A stretch of 64,000 nt of DNA from a virus. Where the stretch lies: the IMG/VR virus record IMGVR_UViG_3300025141_013870, positions 1-64,000 of that record. One strand, written 5' to 3'. A program made the position numbers and the translations under genes. The notes under the pieces were generated by a model. That model ran no database searches and was not told the origin of the DNA. It worked only from the letters and a program-made list of their open reading frames with translations. Below are positions 28,333 through 38,010 of the stretch, one piece after another. Position 1 is the stretch's first letter; each line of letters starts with the position of its first letter.

Positions 28333-28995
28333 ATGTCAAGACTTTTTATAACGCCTAGGGAAATAAATTTTATAAACGATATAGCAAAAGAGCTTGTAAA
28401 AGATGTCGTAGGCCAAAAAATCTATTATTTCCCAATATCAGAAGTGAAATCAAAAGTGCATGATGTATATGAGGAAGCAATAGACAAGGTTTTTGAAAAC
28501 CCAATAGAGATAAATGCTCTAGTGAAATATGAGCCACAAGAGCTTAGAGCAAATATATTTGGAAGTGAAGAGTTCTATACAATCGAGGTATATGCACAGG
28601 AGAGAGATCTTTTAGACAAGGGCATCACAATATTAGAGGGTGATTTCTTTAGTTACGGGTCAGTATTTTTTGAGGTGATAACAGCTCCAGATTCAAATAC
28701 CATTTACGGCCAAGTTGAACACAAAGGGTTCACTACTATAACCGGTAAGCAGGCACGTCGTGGTCAATTCTCATCCATCACGTTCGGCCCAACTGATGAA
28801 AGCTACTCAGATCCTGATGCTGTTCAGGAAGTATTCGTCCAGCAAAGAGGATTCAGAGAGAATCAGGAAGGGGTAACAGGAGACGTAAGAGCACTACAGC
28901 AAAATGGTGTTCTCACTAAGCCTATAAGTGGGCCAGCAGAAGTTACCCCAAAAGATGCCGGCCCAGCAGGTTCAACATTCTATGGAGATGAGTAA
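28333..28995 (+). CDS. Neck protein (gp14-like)
   Basis: 220 residues. The N-terminal domain (MSRLFITPREINFINDIAKE) and the stretch KYEPQELRANIFGSEEFYTI resemble neck or head-closure proteins of T4-like phages, where gp14 binds gp13 to finish the head. The last 70 residues are Gly/Pro/Gln-rich and probably flexible. It begins four bases after the gp13-like gene and precedes the gp15-like gene by two bases, matching the 13-14-15 order in T4. Good positional case, moderate sequence case. Confidence 0.65.
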   Translation: MSRLFITPREINFINDIAKELVKDVVGQKIYYFPISEVKSKVHDVYEEAIDKVFENPIEINALVKYEPQELRANIFGSEEFYTIEVYAQERDLLDKGITILEGDFFSYGSVFFEVITAPDSNTIYGQVEHKGFTTITGKQARRGQFSSITFGPTDESYSDPDAVQEVFVQQRGFRENQEGVTGDVRALQQNGVLTKPISGPAEVTPKDAGPAGSTFYGDE

Positions 28996-28997
28996 TA

Positions 28998-30209
28998 ATG
29001 CCTACTAGAAAGATTGACACGGGATACGAAGGCGCTGTTCCTGAAGACTTCAATATTCCTACATCTGGAATAGAGGAGACTGACAGAGCTTTATTTGAAC
29101 TATTTGATAAACGACTAGCATTTCAAGTAAAGATAAAGGATCAATCTACCAAGGTGCCTGTAGTATTTTCAACTGGAGAAAGGTTTGCGCTAACTAGAAG
29201 GAAAAAAGCCATTAGAGACAGAAATAACGCACTTATACTTCCGTTAATCTCAGTTCACAGAACAAATATCGATACATCACCTACGCAGGGTGGGTATGGA
29301 ACTCCAATTTCATTTAGAGATCAGCAAAGCTATGTTGTTAGAAAACGTCTAGATCCAAAAGATAGAAACTATCAAAAAATTATCAACAAATTGGCACTTA
29401 AAAATCAGCCAAGCGTGGCATCTAGAAGAAACTTTGCAAGATCTGATATCTTTCCTGGAAATATAGCAAAATCAGGATTCTTAGCGTCTAGGAGAAATCT
29501 TAATAATTTATCTCTATTAGATGATCCCAAGGGAAATCTTCTAAGAAATGACATAGGAAACAACATATTTCAGATCATTACAATCCCATATCCCACATTC
29601 ATGATGATCACGTATGAGATAGTATTCTGGACACAATATATGCAGCAGATGAATCAGATGATAGAGATACTCTTTTCTCAATTTGATGGTCAAGATCATG
29701 CATTTCAAATAGAGTCTAGAAATGGACACAAATATACCGCATATATTAAAAGTCCATTTACAAGTCAGGATAATTTTTCTGAATTTGCTAATGAAGAGCG
29801 GGTTATAAAGTATTCGTTTAATGTAAACATACCAACATACCTGCTAGCATCCCAGCACCAGGGCCAGCCAGTTCCATTTAGAAAATTTTATTCAGCTCCT
29901 CAAATAGAGTTTGGGTATAAACAGGTAAGCACACAAGTTATAACCAAGGATGATTCTCCAGAGCAAGTTATAGATACAAATAGATTTATATTGAGCGATG
30001 TTGAAAATATTGCTGTAGATGGAGAGACTCCTTCAATGAGGGGACAGGGTAGCGAGAGGCTGCAAGAGACAATTCAAGATCCGTTTTCTGACAAGGAGGA
30101 AACAAGGTACGTAAAGGTACTGACTAGGAACCAAAGGTCAGGAGAAACAGTGGCTAGTTCAAGAATAGTTATAGATTTACAAACTACTCTAGATACTGCA
30201 TCTGATTAG
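28998..30209 (+). CDS. Tail sheath stabiliser/completion protein (gp15-like)
   Basis: 403 residues. The diagnostic stretch is near residues 193-225: IPYPTFMMITYEIVFWTQY followed by MQQMNQMIEIL and a segment about nested residues (HAFQIESRNGHKYTAYIKS), then VIKYSFNVNIPTYLLA, all features I associate with gp15, which caps the tail tube and sheath at the neck. The C-terminal 100 residues are a polar extension. GGAG ribosome site overlaps the previous stop. Confidence 0.7.
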   Translation: MPTRKIDTGYEGAVPEDFNIPTSGIEETDRALFELFDKRLAFQVKIKDQSTKVPVVFSTGERFALTRRKKAIRDRNNALILPLISVHRTNIDTSPTQGGYGTPISFRDQQSYVVRKRLDPKDRNYQKIINKLALKNQPSVASRRNFARSDIFPGNIAKSGFLASRRNLNNLSLLDDPKGNLLRNDIGNNIFQIITIPYPTFMMITYEIVFWTQYMQQMNQMIEILFSQFDGQDHAFQIESRNGHKYTAYIKSPFTSQDNFSEFANEERVIKYSFNVNIPTYLLASQHQGQPVPFRKFYSAPQIEFGYKQVSTQVITKDDSPEQVIDTNRFILSDVENIAVDGETPSMRGQGSERLQETIQDPFSDKEETRYVKVLTRNQRSGETVASSRIVIDLQTTLDTASD

Positions 30210-30215
30210 AGACTT

Positions 30216-30243
30216 TTGACAACTTAAGCGATAGTTATAACAG
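30216..30243 (+). promoter_or_regulatory. Possible promoter before tail sheath
   Basis: A perfect TTGACA at 30216-30221 is followed after 16 bases by TAACAG (30238-30243), a poor -10 box. TATAGA at 30244-30249 is a better -10 but 22 bases away. A phage-modified polymerase might use it; unproven. Confidence 0.3.
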
Positions 30244-30270
30244 TATAGAGTTATATCAGGAGATTTATTA

Positions 30271-33200
30271 ATGGCCGAACAGACATTCAGATCACCTGGG
30301 TTTTTTGAACGCGAGATAGATCTTTCTCAGAGAGAGAGTGAAATCGTTGGTGTACCAGCCGGCGTCGTAGGAACCGCAGAGATGGGCCCTGCATTTGTTC
30401 CAGTTACAGTTGGATCATTCGCAGATTTTGAGAGAAGATTTGGTTCACTGGATCCTCACAAGTTTGGTCCTTACGCAGTTAGGGAGTTTTTTAAGTATAA
30501 GACTGCTCTCACCTACGTTCGCGTCCTTGGCGCAGGGTCCAATGATACCACGACAGATATATCAAACACCAGAACAGCTGGCATCGTTAAGAATGCAGGA
30601 TTTAGAATAATAGGGACTTTACCAGATAGAGATCAGAGAGACGGTGCTGATCAGCGTCGACAGGGATGTGTTCAGTTTATCGCTGCTCGTCACCATGTAT
30701 CTTCAAGTCAGGAGGGTATTGGGTATCCTATATTCTCTGACAATGATAGTTATCCGGACATAGATGCTAACTCATCAGTGAACCTTGTCAGAGCGATGCT
30801 TTTCTCAACAACTGGGTCGAGGTTCGAGATACTGTCATACGCAACGGCGTCATGGGGAATATCTTCTTCAACACAGAGTGATGTTGCCAATGTAAATACT
30901 GATGGAGAGTTTAAGCTTGTTATATCTTCATCTTCTGGTGCAGCATTCGCTAATGACGAAGGAAATCCTGGAATAAGGATATATACAGCTTCACTAAACC
31001 CAGTGTCTGACAACTATATTGGAAAGCTTCTTAACACTGATCCCGAGAGGTTTGAAAAGGAAGAGCACGTGCTTTACGCTCACTTCCCAGTTGAAGATGA
31101 GGTAGCGTCTGTAATCTATAGTTCAGAGATTGGGTCTGTTGCACTAATGTCAGGATCAACAAATTCATCTTCCAAGTCAGGAATATCTGGCCTTGAATTC
31201 ATAGATGGATATGGAAGATTTGACACTAGATATGCTGCAACACGGACTACAAACTTCATATCACAGCCTTACGGTGATACTGAATTCGATCTATTTTATA
31301 TCGAATCAATCTCTGACGGGTCTGTTGCAAATGAGAAATATAAGGTATCAATTAAGAAACTTAGAAAGTCAAGTGATCCAAAGGATCCATACGGATCATT
31401 CACTGTTGAGATTAGAGATTTCGATGACACGGATACCAGCGCAAAGGTTCTAGAATCATATCCGCTTTGTACTCTAAACCCGCTAGACGACGATTACGTT
31501 GCAAAGAAGATTGGAGATTTCAAGGCATTCTATAACTTTGATGCAGAGAATGCTGATGAGAGAAAGGTGGTGGTATCAGGAAAATATCCAAACATATCAT
31601 CTCGTGTAAGAATTGTTATGAACAATGCTGTGGAATCTGGAGAGGTTCCCAAGGATGCACTTCCATTTGGATACAGAGGGTTTGGTGCCCTTAAGACAAA
31701 CAATACACTGACTGATTCAACTACCACAGCTATTCGTGGAGGAATTGGGTCAGCAGCAGCAGACTCTGTTAGAGTTGGATTCTGGAACTCAGGTGGGGTT
31801 GGAGCGACAGTCGGCTCAGCAAGTCTCAATACAGTAGCAAGTATATCTGGATCGATTCTGCCTCCTGTTCCGCTTAGGTTCAAGGTTACTCGAGGCGCTG
31901 TTTTGAAGTCATCTATACCGTACGTAGGAGCACCTGGCGAGGATGAGAGAGTTGACTCTAGATTCTATTGGGGATCTAAGTTTGACAGGCTTCCAAGAAC
32001 GGGATCTCTTTCAAATTCTATCTTCGATACAAACGTTTCAAGTGAGATTAATGACATCTTTAGAAACTATGCCAAGCTCATTGGAATACTAAAGCTTGAC
32101 AACCTTGTCACTGGATCTGGTGCGGATGCGTTTAATAATAACAAATTTACGCTAGCAAGAGTTGCTCTTTCAAATGGAATTGCAAACGATAGTAGTGGAA
32201 ATCCAAGCATATCAGCTACAGCAAACTCTGTAATAACAGGTTCTGCAAAGGAGCATATGCTTGAGACTTCGTATATTAGAAATGCTACGCCAGATGCAAG
32301 TAACTACACTGTATCTGATGGCGTCGCATCTAGAAGTAGAATGACAATGGCATCTCTATCTGCTTTAACGTCATCTGTCTACTTCAATAGATTTACAGAT
32401 TATAACAAGTTTACCAACTTCATGTATGGCGGATTTGACGGTCTGAATATTCTTGATACGAATATGGGGCGGATGGACGATAAGTCAACATCATCTGACA
32501 CTGGAGGATTAGCTGTCGGAGGAGACCTCGACATAGGCTTGAGTGATACAAATGAGTTTGGAGCGGGAAGCAGGAATAATATAGTCGCTTCTTATAGGGT
32601 TGGTGCGGAGATCCTAACAGATCCAATGGCATCAAGGGTGAACATACTATTGGTTCCAGGAATAAGAGATGGTGCGTTAACCGACTTTATTCAGTCTCGT
32701 CTATCTAGCTATAGCAAGGCATTCTTTGTCATGGATCTTCCTGCATATGATGCTGACCAGAAGAGATTATTTGCTGATAGCGCAAAGGCGCCAAATGTTG
32801 CTAAGACATCAGAACAATTTGACGGAAGGGCACTGAATAATAACTACTCAGCGACGTATTTCCCAGATGTTACAATAGAGGATCCCATTAATAATCAACC
32901 TGTTAAGGTTCCTGCATCCGTTGCAGTATTGGGAGCGCTAGCATATAATGATAATGTTGCATACCCCTGGTTCGCACCAGCGGGATTCAACAGGGCAGCT
33001 CTGGACTTTGTTTCAAATGTAAAGGTGAGGTTGAATCAATCAGATAGAGATACTCTCTATGATGCAAGGATTAATCCCATAGCAACCTTCCCATCAGCAG
33101 GGTATGTGATATTTGGGCAGAAGACCCTACAGCTTGCAAAGAGCGCGCTAGATAGGGTTAATGTTAGAAGGATGCTCCTCGAGGTTAAGAGGCTTGTTGT

Positions 33201-33465
33201 AGATGTTGCAAACAAGATCGTCTTCGAGCAAAACACACCTGAGACACGGGCTAGATTCGTCTCACAGGTGACACCTCTTCTTGCAACCATCCAGAGTCAG
33301 CAAGGAATAGATCAGTTCAAGGTAGTGATGGATGCAAGTAATAACTCACAGGATGATGTTGAGAACAACATATTAAACGGAAGAATCGTTCTTGTTCCCA
33401 CAAGAGCTGTTGAGTTCATAGCAATGGACTTCATCATAACCAACGCTGGCGTAAGCTTCGAGTAG
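30271..33465 (+). CDS. Tail sheath protein 1 (gp18-like)
   Basis: 1064 residues. N-terminal sheath signature SPGFFEREIDLSQRE, VGVPAGVVGTAEMGPAFVP and FGPYAVREFFKYKTALTYVR; the C-terminus has YPWFAPAGFNRAALD, INPIATFPSAGYVIFGQKTL, RVNVRRMLLEVKR and VPTRAVEFIAMDF, all typical of contractile sheath subunits. Much longer than T4 gp18 (659 residues), with a large central insertion around residues 120-700 that would be exposed on the tail surface. A closely related second copy follows directly. AGGAG ribosome site. Confidence 0.92.
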   Translation: MAEQTFRSPGFFEREIDLSQRESEIVGVPAGVVGTAEMGPAFVPVTVGSFADFERRFGSLDPHKFGPYAVREFFKYKTALTYVRVLGAGSNDTTTDISNTRTAGIVKNAGFRIIGTLPDRDQRDGADQRRQGCVQFIAARHHVSSSQEGIGYPIFSDNDSYPDIDANSSVNLVRAMLFSTTGSRFEILSYATASWGISSSTQSDVANVNTDGEFKLVISSSSGAAFANDEGNPGIRIYTASLNPVSDNYIGKLLNTDPERFEKEEHVLYAHFPVEDEVASVIYSSEIGSVALMSGSTNSSSKSGISGLEFIDGYGRFDTRYAATRTTNFISQPYGDTEFDLFYIESISDGSVANEKYKVSIKKLRKSSDPKDPYGSFTVEIRDFDDTDTSAKVLESYPLCTLNPLDDDYVAKKIGDFKAFYNFDAENADERKVVVSGKYPNISSRVRIVMNNAVESGEVPKDALPFGYRGFGALKTNNTLTDSTTTAIRGGIGSAAADSVRVGFWNSGGVGATVGSASLNTVASISGSILPPVPLRFKVTRGAVLKSSIPYVGAPGEDERVDSRFYWGSKFDRLPRTGSLSNSIFDTNVSSEINDIFRNYAKLIGILKLDNLVTGSGADAFNNNKFTLARVALSNGIANDSSGNPSISATANSVITGSAKEHMLETSYIRNATPDASNYTVSDGVASRSRMTMASLSALTSSVYFNRFTDYNKFTNFMYGGFDGLNILDTNMGRMDDKSTSSDTGGLAVGGDLDIGLSDTNEFGAGSRNNIVASYRVGAEILTDPMASRVNILLVPGIRDGALTDFIQSRLSSYSKAFFVMDLPAYDADQKRLFADSAKAPNVAKTSEQFDGRALNNNYSATYFPDVTIEDPINNQPVKVPASVAVLGALAYNDNVAYPWFAPAGFNRAALDFVSNVKVRLNQSDRDTLYDARINPIATFPSAGYVIFGQKTLQLAKSALDRVNVRRMLLEVKRLVVDVANKIVFEQNTPETRARFVSQVTPLLATIQSQQGIDQFKVVMDASNNSQDDVENNILNGRIVLVPTRAVEFIAMDFIITNAGVSFE

Positions 33466-33504
33466 GGAATAGATATTCATGACTATGCATTTTGGAGATA
33501 ATAA

Positions 33505-36500
33505 ATGGCTGAGGTAACTTATAGTAGCGCTGGGGTCTACACCACAGAGATAGATCAAACCGGCCCAACAACATCTGTTCCTTCCGGTGTGCCCGGCGGA
33601 ATCATAGGAACTGCAGACGAAGGTCCTGCATATGTACCGATAACAATTGGAAGCTATAGTGATTTTGCTCGTATTTTTGGAGCGACAGATGGAGAGAAGT
33701 TTGGACCGCTTGCAGTTCATCAGTTTCTAAAGAATGCTCAGTCTCTAACGTATACTAGGGTCCTTGGGATAGGAGATGGCAAGAAGAGAGATACCGGAAC
33801 TGGAAAGGTTACAAACGCTGGATTTGTGGTAGGCGCAAAGACAGTTCAGGATAATGGAAATGTTGGTAGGAATCCCTACGCAATAGATGATGGTGTTCCA
33901 GGAAAGACATACTTCCTCGGCTGTTTCATGTCAGCATCAGCGGGATCAACACTATTCACTGACGCTGGAATTCAGAAGTCGAATGAAAATCAGGCACGAC
34001 CAATCGTTAGAGGCGTGCTAATGGCTCCATCCGGAGTTCTTCTCAGGCTGTCTGGAGCAGGCGCCGTAGGAAACTCACAGGGTGCTCCTTCTGCAATACT
34101 TTCTGCAGTTAATCCAACAGCTGCAGGTGACGAAGGCACTGGCATGGTAGGAGGAATAACTGGGTCTGTAAACATAGCAACGAAACGATTTGTCATGCTC
34201 TTAAACGGTCACCTAAAGACAGGCGACGCTCCCAATGTTATAACAGCGTCATTCGACCTAGAAGACGCCAGCTATTTTGCAAACGTCTTAAATACAGATC
34301 CCGCAAAGATCGAAGAGAAGGGACACCTCCTATATTCTCACTATGACATCCACCCAGCCCTTGCTGCTGTGACAGGAACTGGCGTGTTTGTGGCAACTCA
34401 CGCTTTTCCAAGCGCAAGCGCAGGCGGCCCTGCCTTAGAGCCTCTAGCATTCCTAACAACGGGATCAGCTGGTAGAAATACAGGCACATCCACTGCTCCA
34501 GATTATGAGTCATTTGAGGAGAGATTTACTCACGCAAAATCTCCATTTGTGATATCACAGACGTTCGGTGGAACAAAGTATAGCATAGTGAGAATTCACG
34601 CTCTTGGAGATGGAAGATATACAAATACAAACATAAAGATCTCTATAGAGAACATAAAGCCATCCACATCTGACGCATACAAGTATGGAACATTTGATCT
34701 TCTCGTTAGGAAGTTTGAAGACACAGATCTTGAAAAGAAGGTCTTAGAAGCGTATAGAGGAGCAAATCTTGATCCAAGTAGTGACAAGTTTATAGCAAGA
34801 ATTATCGGAGATATGTATTCATACTTTGACTTCGATCAAGCATCCTCGTCACAAAAGCTTGTGCTTGCAGGAGATCACCCTGTTCGATCAAACTACATCA
34901 GAGTTGAGCAAAGTACTCATCTCAAAAACGGACAGGTTCCAAAGGATGCACTTCCATTTGGATTTAGAGGACCTGATCACCTAGTCACGTCAGGAAGCGC
35001 GCCGCTAGAGGGTGGATTCTATTCAGGTGCTCTCCTCCAGGCTGGCTTTAACGACCGGTCCCTGCTTAACATGGCAGTTGAGCCTCCAGTCCCCCTAAGA
35101 AAGAATATTGTGATGGGATCTTTGCCAAACCTGATCCAGGATGCCACGTGGTATTGGGGAGTCAAGTTTATGCAGACTGTGGCTATTGCAGACGGCGTTA
35201 ATAACACTATAACCCTGAAGAATCTAACAGTTGATAATTTTACAAAGTTCTTCCCGTCTTACGGAGGGTCTAATAGAGACGTTTCAGTTGGAAATAACCC
35301 AGGAGTAGCAGACTCTGGTGGGACAGTATTAGATTGTGATAGGTTTAATAACAATATATTCACACTTGAGAGACTGACTATTAGAACAGGATCTGATGGA
35401 AAAGCAGATCCTAATGAGTGGGTTAGTGCATCATACACGAGAACTGGGAATATAACTGCAAATGAGACAAACAAGACTAGGGCACTAAAGTCATCAGATC
35501 TGTCTGTGCAGGGAAATAGAACCTTCTGCAAGTACTCATTCTTCCTCCAGAGAGGATTTAACGGTAGCAATATTTTCGATAAGGATAAGGAGAAGATGCT
35601 TAATGCAGCAGTTCGTCGAGAGATGGATGACTCAACTGCTCAAGGCGGAACATCAGGACCAACAGTATCAGCCTATAGAAAGGCACTGGATATAATGGGA
35701 ACCAAGTCTGATGTTGACATCAAGCTGCTAGCGATTCCCGGAATAAGACACTCATCTGTGTCAGATTACGCTATTGACACTGTTGAAAGTAGATTTGACG
35801 CCATGTATGTGATGGACATCGAGGAGAGAGACGAGATGAACTCTGTCATAACATCCTCAGTGGGATCATTTGCAAATGTCTCAAACACTGTCACGGAGTT
35901 TAAGGGAAGAGCGCTAGATACATCTTTTGCAGCAGCATATTTCCCTGACGTCATTATGACAGATCCCACGACGCACACAAACGTTCAGTGTCCGCCATCA
36001 GTTGCTGTTATGGGTGCAATGTCGCTGAATGACGCTGTGGGATATCCGTGGTTCGCACCGGCAGGATTCACACGAGGAGCGCTGGGAGACGTTCTCTTTG
36101 CAGACGTTAGTCTAAACAAGACCAATATGGATGATCTTTACGATGCAGATATCAACCCTCTCACAGCATTCCCGAATACAGGTGTGATGGTATTTGGACA
36201 GAAGACACTTCTAGCAGCTGCATCAGCTCTTGACAGGGTTAACGTTAGAAGGCTGTTAATAGACATAAGGAGAAAGGTTAGAAATATCGCTAATCTCATG
36301 CTATTTGAACCTAACAGGCAGGAGACGCTTGACAAGTTCAGTGCTCTAGTTCAGCCGGTCCTTCAAAGCATACAGGAAAAGAGCGGCGTGGATAGATTCA
36401 AGGTTGTTATAGATGCAACAACTACCACACAAACAGACATTGAGAATAACACTCTTCGTGGAAAGATCTTCTTACAACCCACGAGAACTGCAGAGTTTGT

Positions 36501-36552
36501 TGCACTGGACTTCGTCCTAACAAATGCTGGAGATGCATTTGAGAATGCATAA
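33505..36552 (+). CDS. Tail sheath protein 2 (gp18-like paralogue)
   Basis: 1015 residues. Same N- and C-terminal sheath domains as the upstream gene: SAGVYTTEIDQTG, VPGGIIGTADEGPAYVP, FGPLAVHQFLKNAQSLTYTR; YPWFAPAGFTRGALG, INPLTAFPNTGVMVFGQKTL, RVNVRRLLIDIRR and QPTRTAEFVALDF. The central part differs strongly from copy 1. Either both are built into one mixed sheath or each is used in a different tail segment. Spacing of 39 bases between copies with a TTTTGGAG ribosome site. Confidence 0.9.
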   Translation: MAEVTYSSAGVYTTEIDQTGPTTSVPSGVPGGIIGTADEGPAYVPITIGSYSDFARIFGATDGEKFGPLAVHQFLKNAQSLTYTRVLGIGDGKKRDTGTGKVTNAGFVVGAKTVQDNGNVGRNPYAIDDGVPGKTYFLGCFMSASAGSTLFTDAGIQKSNENQARPIVRGVLMAPSGVLLRLSGAGAVGNSQGAPSAILSAVNPTAAGDEGTGMVGGITGSVNIATKRFVMLLNGHLKTGDAPNVITASFDLEDASYFANVLNTDPAKIEEKGHLLYSHYDIHPALAAVTGTGVFVATHAFPSASAGGPALEPLAFLTTGSAGRNTGTSTAPDYESFEERFTHAKSPFVISQTFGGTKYSIVRIHALGDGRYTNTNIKISIENIKPSTSDAYKYGTFDLLVRKFEDTDLEKKVLEAYRGANLDPSSDKFIARIIGDMYSYFDFDQASSSQKLVLAGDHPVRSNYIRVEQSTHLKNGQVPKDALPFGFRGPDHLVTSGSAPLEGGFYSGALLQAGFNDRSLLNMAVEPPVPLRKNIVMGSLPNLIQDATWYWGVKFMQTVAIADGVNNTITLKNLTVDNFTKFFPSYGGSNRDVSVGNNPGVADSGGTVLDCDRFNNNIFTLERLTIRTGSDGKADPNEWVSASYTRTGNITANETNKTRALKSSDLSVQGNRTFCKYSFFLQRGFNGSNIFDKDKEKMLNAAVRREMDDSTAQGGTSGPTVSAYRKALDIMGTKSDVDIKLLAIPGIRHSSVSDYAIDTVESRFDAMYVMDIEERDEMNSVITSSVGSFANVSNTVTEFKGRALDTSFAAAYFPDVIMTDPTTHTNVQCPPSVAVMGAMSLNDAVGYPWFAPAGFTRGALGDVLFADVSLNKTNMDDLYDADINPLTAFPNTGVMVFGQKTLLAAASALDRVNVRRLLIDIRRKVRNIANLMLFEPNRQETLDKFSALVQPVLQSIQEKSGVDRFKVVIDATTTTQTDIENNTLRGKIFLQPTRTAEFVALDFVLTNAGDAFENA

Positions 36553-36606
36553 AAAATATGGAACACAATACTTATAGCTGAATAGTTATCTTTAGGAGAA
36601 ATATAA

Positions 36607-37098
36607 ATGGCTGAAACACTTTCCGTCACCGACATGCTTCCCAATAAGTTCGAACCGAAAAGACAATTTCGGTGGATCTTTGCCATAGAGGGAATAGACG
36701 CATTCTTGATGAAGACAACAAATAGACCCCAGGTAACTTTCCAGGTGTCAACACTTAACTTTATCAACGCTAAGAGATACCTAGCAGGAAGAATGGAATT
36801 TTCCACAATGGGACTCACGCTCTACGACCCAATAGCACCATCTGGTGCGCAACAGGTTATGGAGTGGATTAGAACCGCATATGAATCAGTATCTGGTAGA
36901 GCAGGATATGCAGATTTCTATAAGAGAGACATTCAGTGTAAACTTCTTGATCCAATTGGAACGGTTGTTGAGCTTTGGGATATAAAGGGAGCGTTTATCA
37001 CAGATGCCAACTTCAACGCACTTGATTATGGTAATGAGGAAGCACCCATAGAGATATCACTAACACTTCGGTATGACAACGCTGTTCTTCAATTCTAA
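36607..37098 (+). CDS. Tail tube protein (gp19-like)
   Basis: 163 residues, the same length as T4 gp19. Motifs FRWIFAIEGIDAF, KTTNRPQ, the tube strand RMEFSTMGLTLYDP, WIRTAYESVSGRAGYADFYK and the end ISLTLRYDNAVLQF are characteristic of the T4 tail tube family. Hexameric rings stack to make the inner tube pushed through the host envelope. It follows the two sheaths, as in T4, and is closed by a terminator. AGGAG site present. Confidence 0.93.
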   Translation: MAETLSVTDMLPNKFEPKRQFRWIFAIEGIDAFLMKTTNRPQVTFQVSTLNFINAKRYLAGRMEFSTMGLTLYDPIAPSGAQQVMEWIRTAYESVSGRAGYADFYKRDIQCKLLDPIGTVVELWDIKGAFITDANFNALDYGNEEAPIEISLTLRYDNAVLQF

Positions 37099-37120
37099 TA
37101 AATTTTTACATTCATTGATT

Positions 37121-37147
37121 AAAAGACCCGTTTATCGGGTCTTTTTT
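37121..37147 (+). terminator. Rho-independent terminator after tail tube
   Basis: Perfect 10-bp stem AAAAGACCCG / CGGGTCTTTT (37121-37130 with 37136-37145) with a five-base loop, the T run overlapping the stem end. It ends the neck-sheath-tube unit. The A/T flanks of the stem double as the U tract, so it could act on the opposite strand too. Confidence 0.9.
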
Positions 37148-37169
37148 ATTTTACTTATTTACTTTTTTG

Positions 37170-37175
37170 TATAAT
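37170..37175 (+). promoter_or_regulatory. Candidate -10 box
   Basis: A perfect TATAAT at 37170-37175 lies between the terminator and the GTG start at 37204. No good -35 element is seen at 16-18 bases, so a phage activator or an extended element would be needed. Confidence 0.3.
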
Positions 37176-37203
37176 GATTATATGAATAAAAATCGGAGAT
37201 AAA

Positions 37204-38010
37204 GTGTCTAGTAATATTCCAATGCAAAACGTCATGAAGGAAACATTTAACTGGGATGTGCCAGTTGAGGCAATCCCCATCCCATCAGAGGGCAGGGTGT
37301 ATCATCCTGATACGTCTCTATACGGAAAGCAAATGCTTGAAATAAAGGCAATGACAGCACAGGAGGAAGACATACTTGCATCACGTGCGCTTATAATGCA
37401 AGGAACTGTCATAACACATCTAATCCAGTCATGTCTTGTGGATAAAACTGTAAATGTTAGAGACATGTTGATCGGGGATAGAAATGCTCTAATGATAGCA
37501 GTTAGGATCACTGGGTATGGAAGTAACTATAGCGCAGAGTCTGTTTGCCCAGAGTGCGATGAGAAAAGTGTTCAGGATTATAACCTTGGAGAGCTTGAGA
37601 TTAAAAGGCTAGACTTGTCACCTGCAAGAGATGGAGAGAATCTATTTTCATTTAAGTTACCAATAACAAAAAAGACAGTTGAGTTTAAGTTTCTTACCGG
37701 CGCAGATGAGGAAGAGAGATCTCTCGTCATGGAGAGAAAGAAGAAGATGATGCCCAACATGAAGGTTGACTCCACTGTGACGTCCAAGCTGGGTCAGACA
37801 ATCGTATCTGTTGACGGAGTGATTGAAAAGAATAAGGTTAATAGCTTTGTTAAGAACATGCCGGCTAGGGATTCTAGATCGCTTAGGACTTATGTTCAAA
37901 AACACGAACCTGGCATAGATATGAATGTGTGGATGAAATGTCCACACTGTTCTGAGTCATCTAAGGTATCACTCCCGATCGGAGGCAATTTTTTTTGGCC
38001 TGATGAGTAA
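37204..38010 (+). CDS. Tail assembly protein (gp26-like, G-type chaperone)
   Basis: 268 residues from GTG 37204 with CGGAG upstream. Motifs: IPIPSEGRVYHPDTSLYGKQ, LEIKAMTAQEEDILASR, the LIGDRNALMIAVRITGYG core, and two zinc-ribbon pairs, CPEC at residues 115-118 and CPHC at 246-249. This resembles the T4-like gp26 baseplate-hub assembly family. It lies between tail tube and tape measure, the classic place of the two tail assembly chaperones. The final codons run over eight T residues at 37989-37996, a possible frameshift site into the next gene. Confidence 0.7.
   Translation: MSSNIPMQNVMKETFNWDVPVEAIPIPSEGRVYHPDTSLYGKQMLEIKAMTAQEEDILASRALIMQGTVITHLIQSCLVDKTVNVRDMLIGDRNALMIAVRITGYGSNYSAESVCPECDEKSVQDYNLGELEIKRLDLSPARDGENLFSFKLPITKKTVEFKFLTGADEEERSLVMERKKKMMPNMKVDSTVTSKLGQTIVSVDGVIEKNKVNSFVKNMPARDSRSLRTYVQKHEPGIDMNVWMKCPHCSESSKVSLPIGGNFFWPDE
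37981..37996 (+). promoter_or_regulatory. Candidate programmed frameshift site
   Basis: GGAGG at 37981-37985 is followed by four bases and a run of eight T (37989-37996). Read in frame this is AAT TTT TTT TGG. A +1 slip of tRNA-Phe on TTT keeps perfect pairing and leads directly into the frame of the 85-residue gene at 38003. The GGAGG sits about 4 bases from the first TTT, comparable to the internal Shine-Dalgarno that stimulates +1 shifting in prfB. A -1 slip would meet TGA at 38001. Confidence 0.45.
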
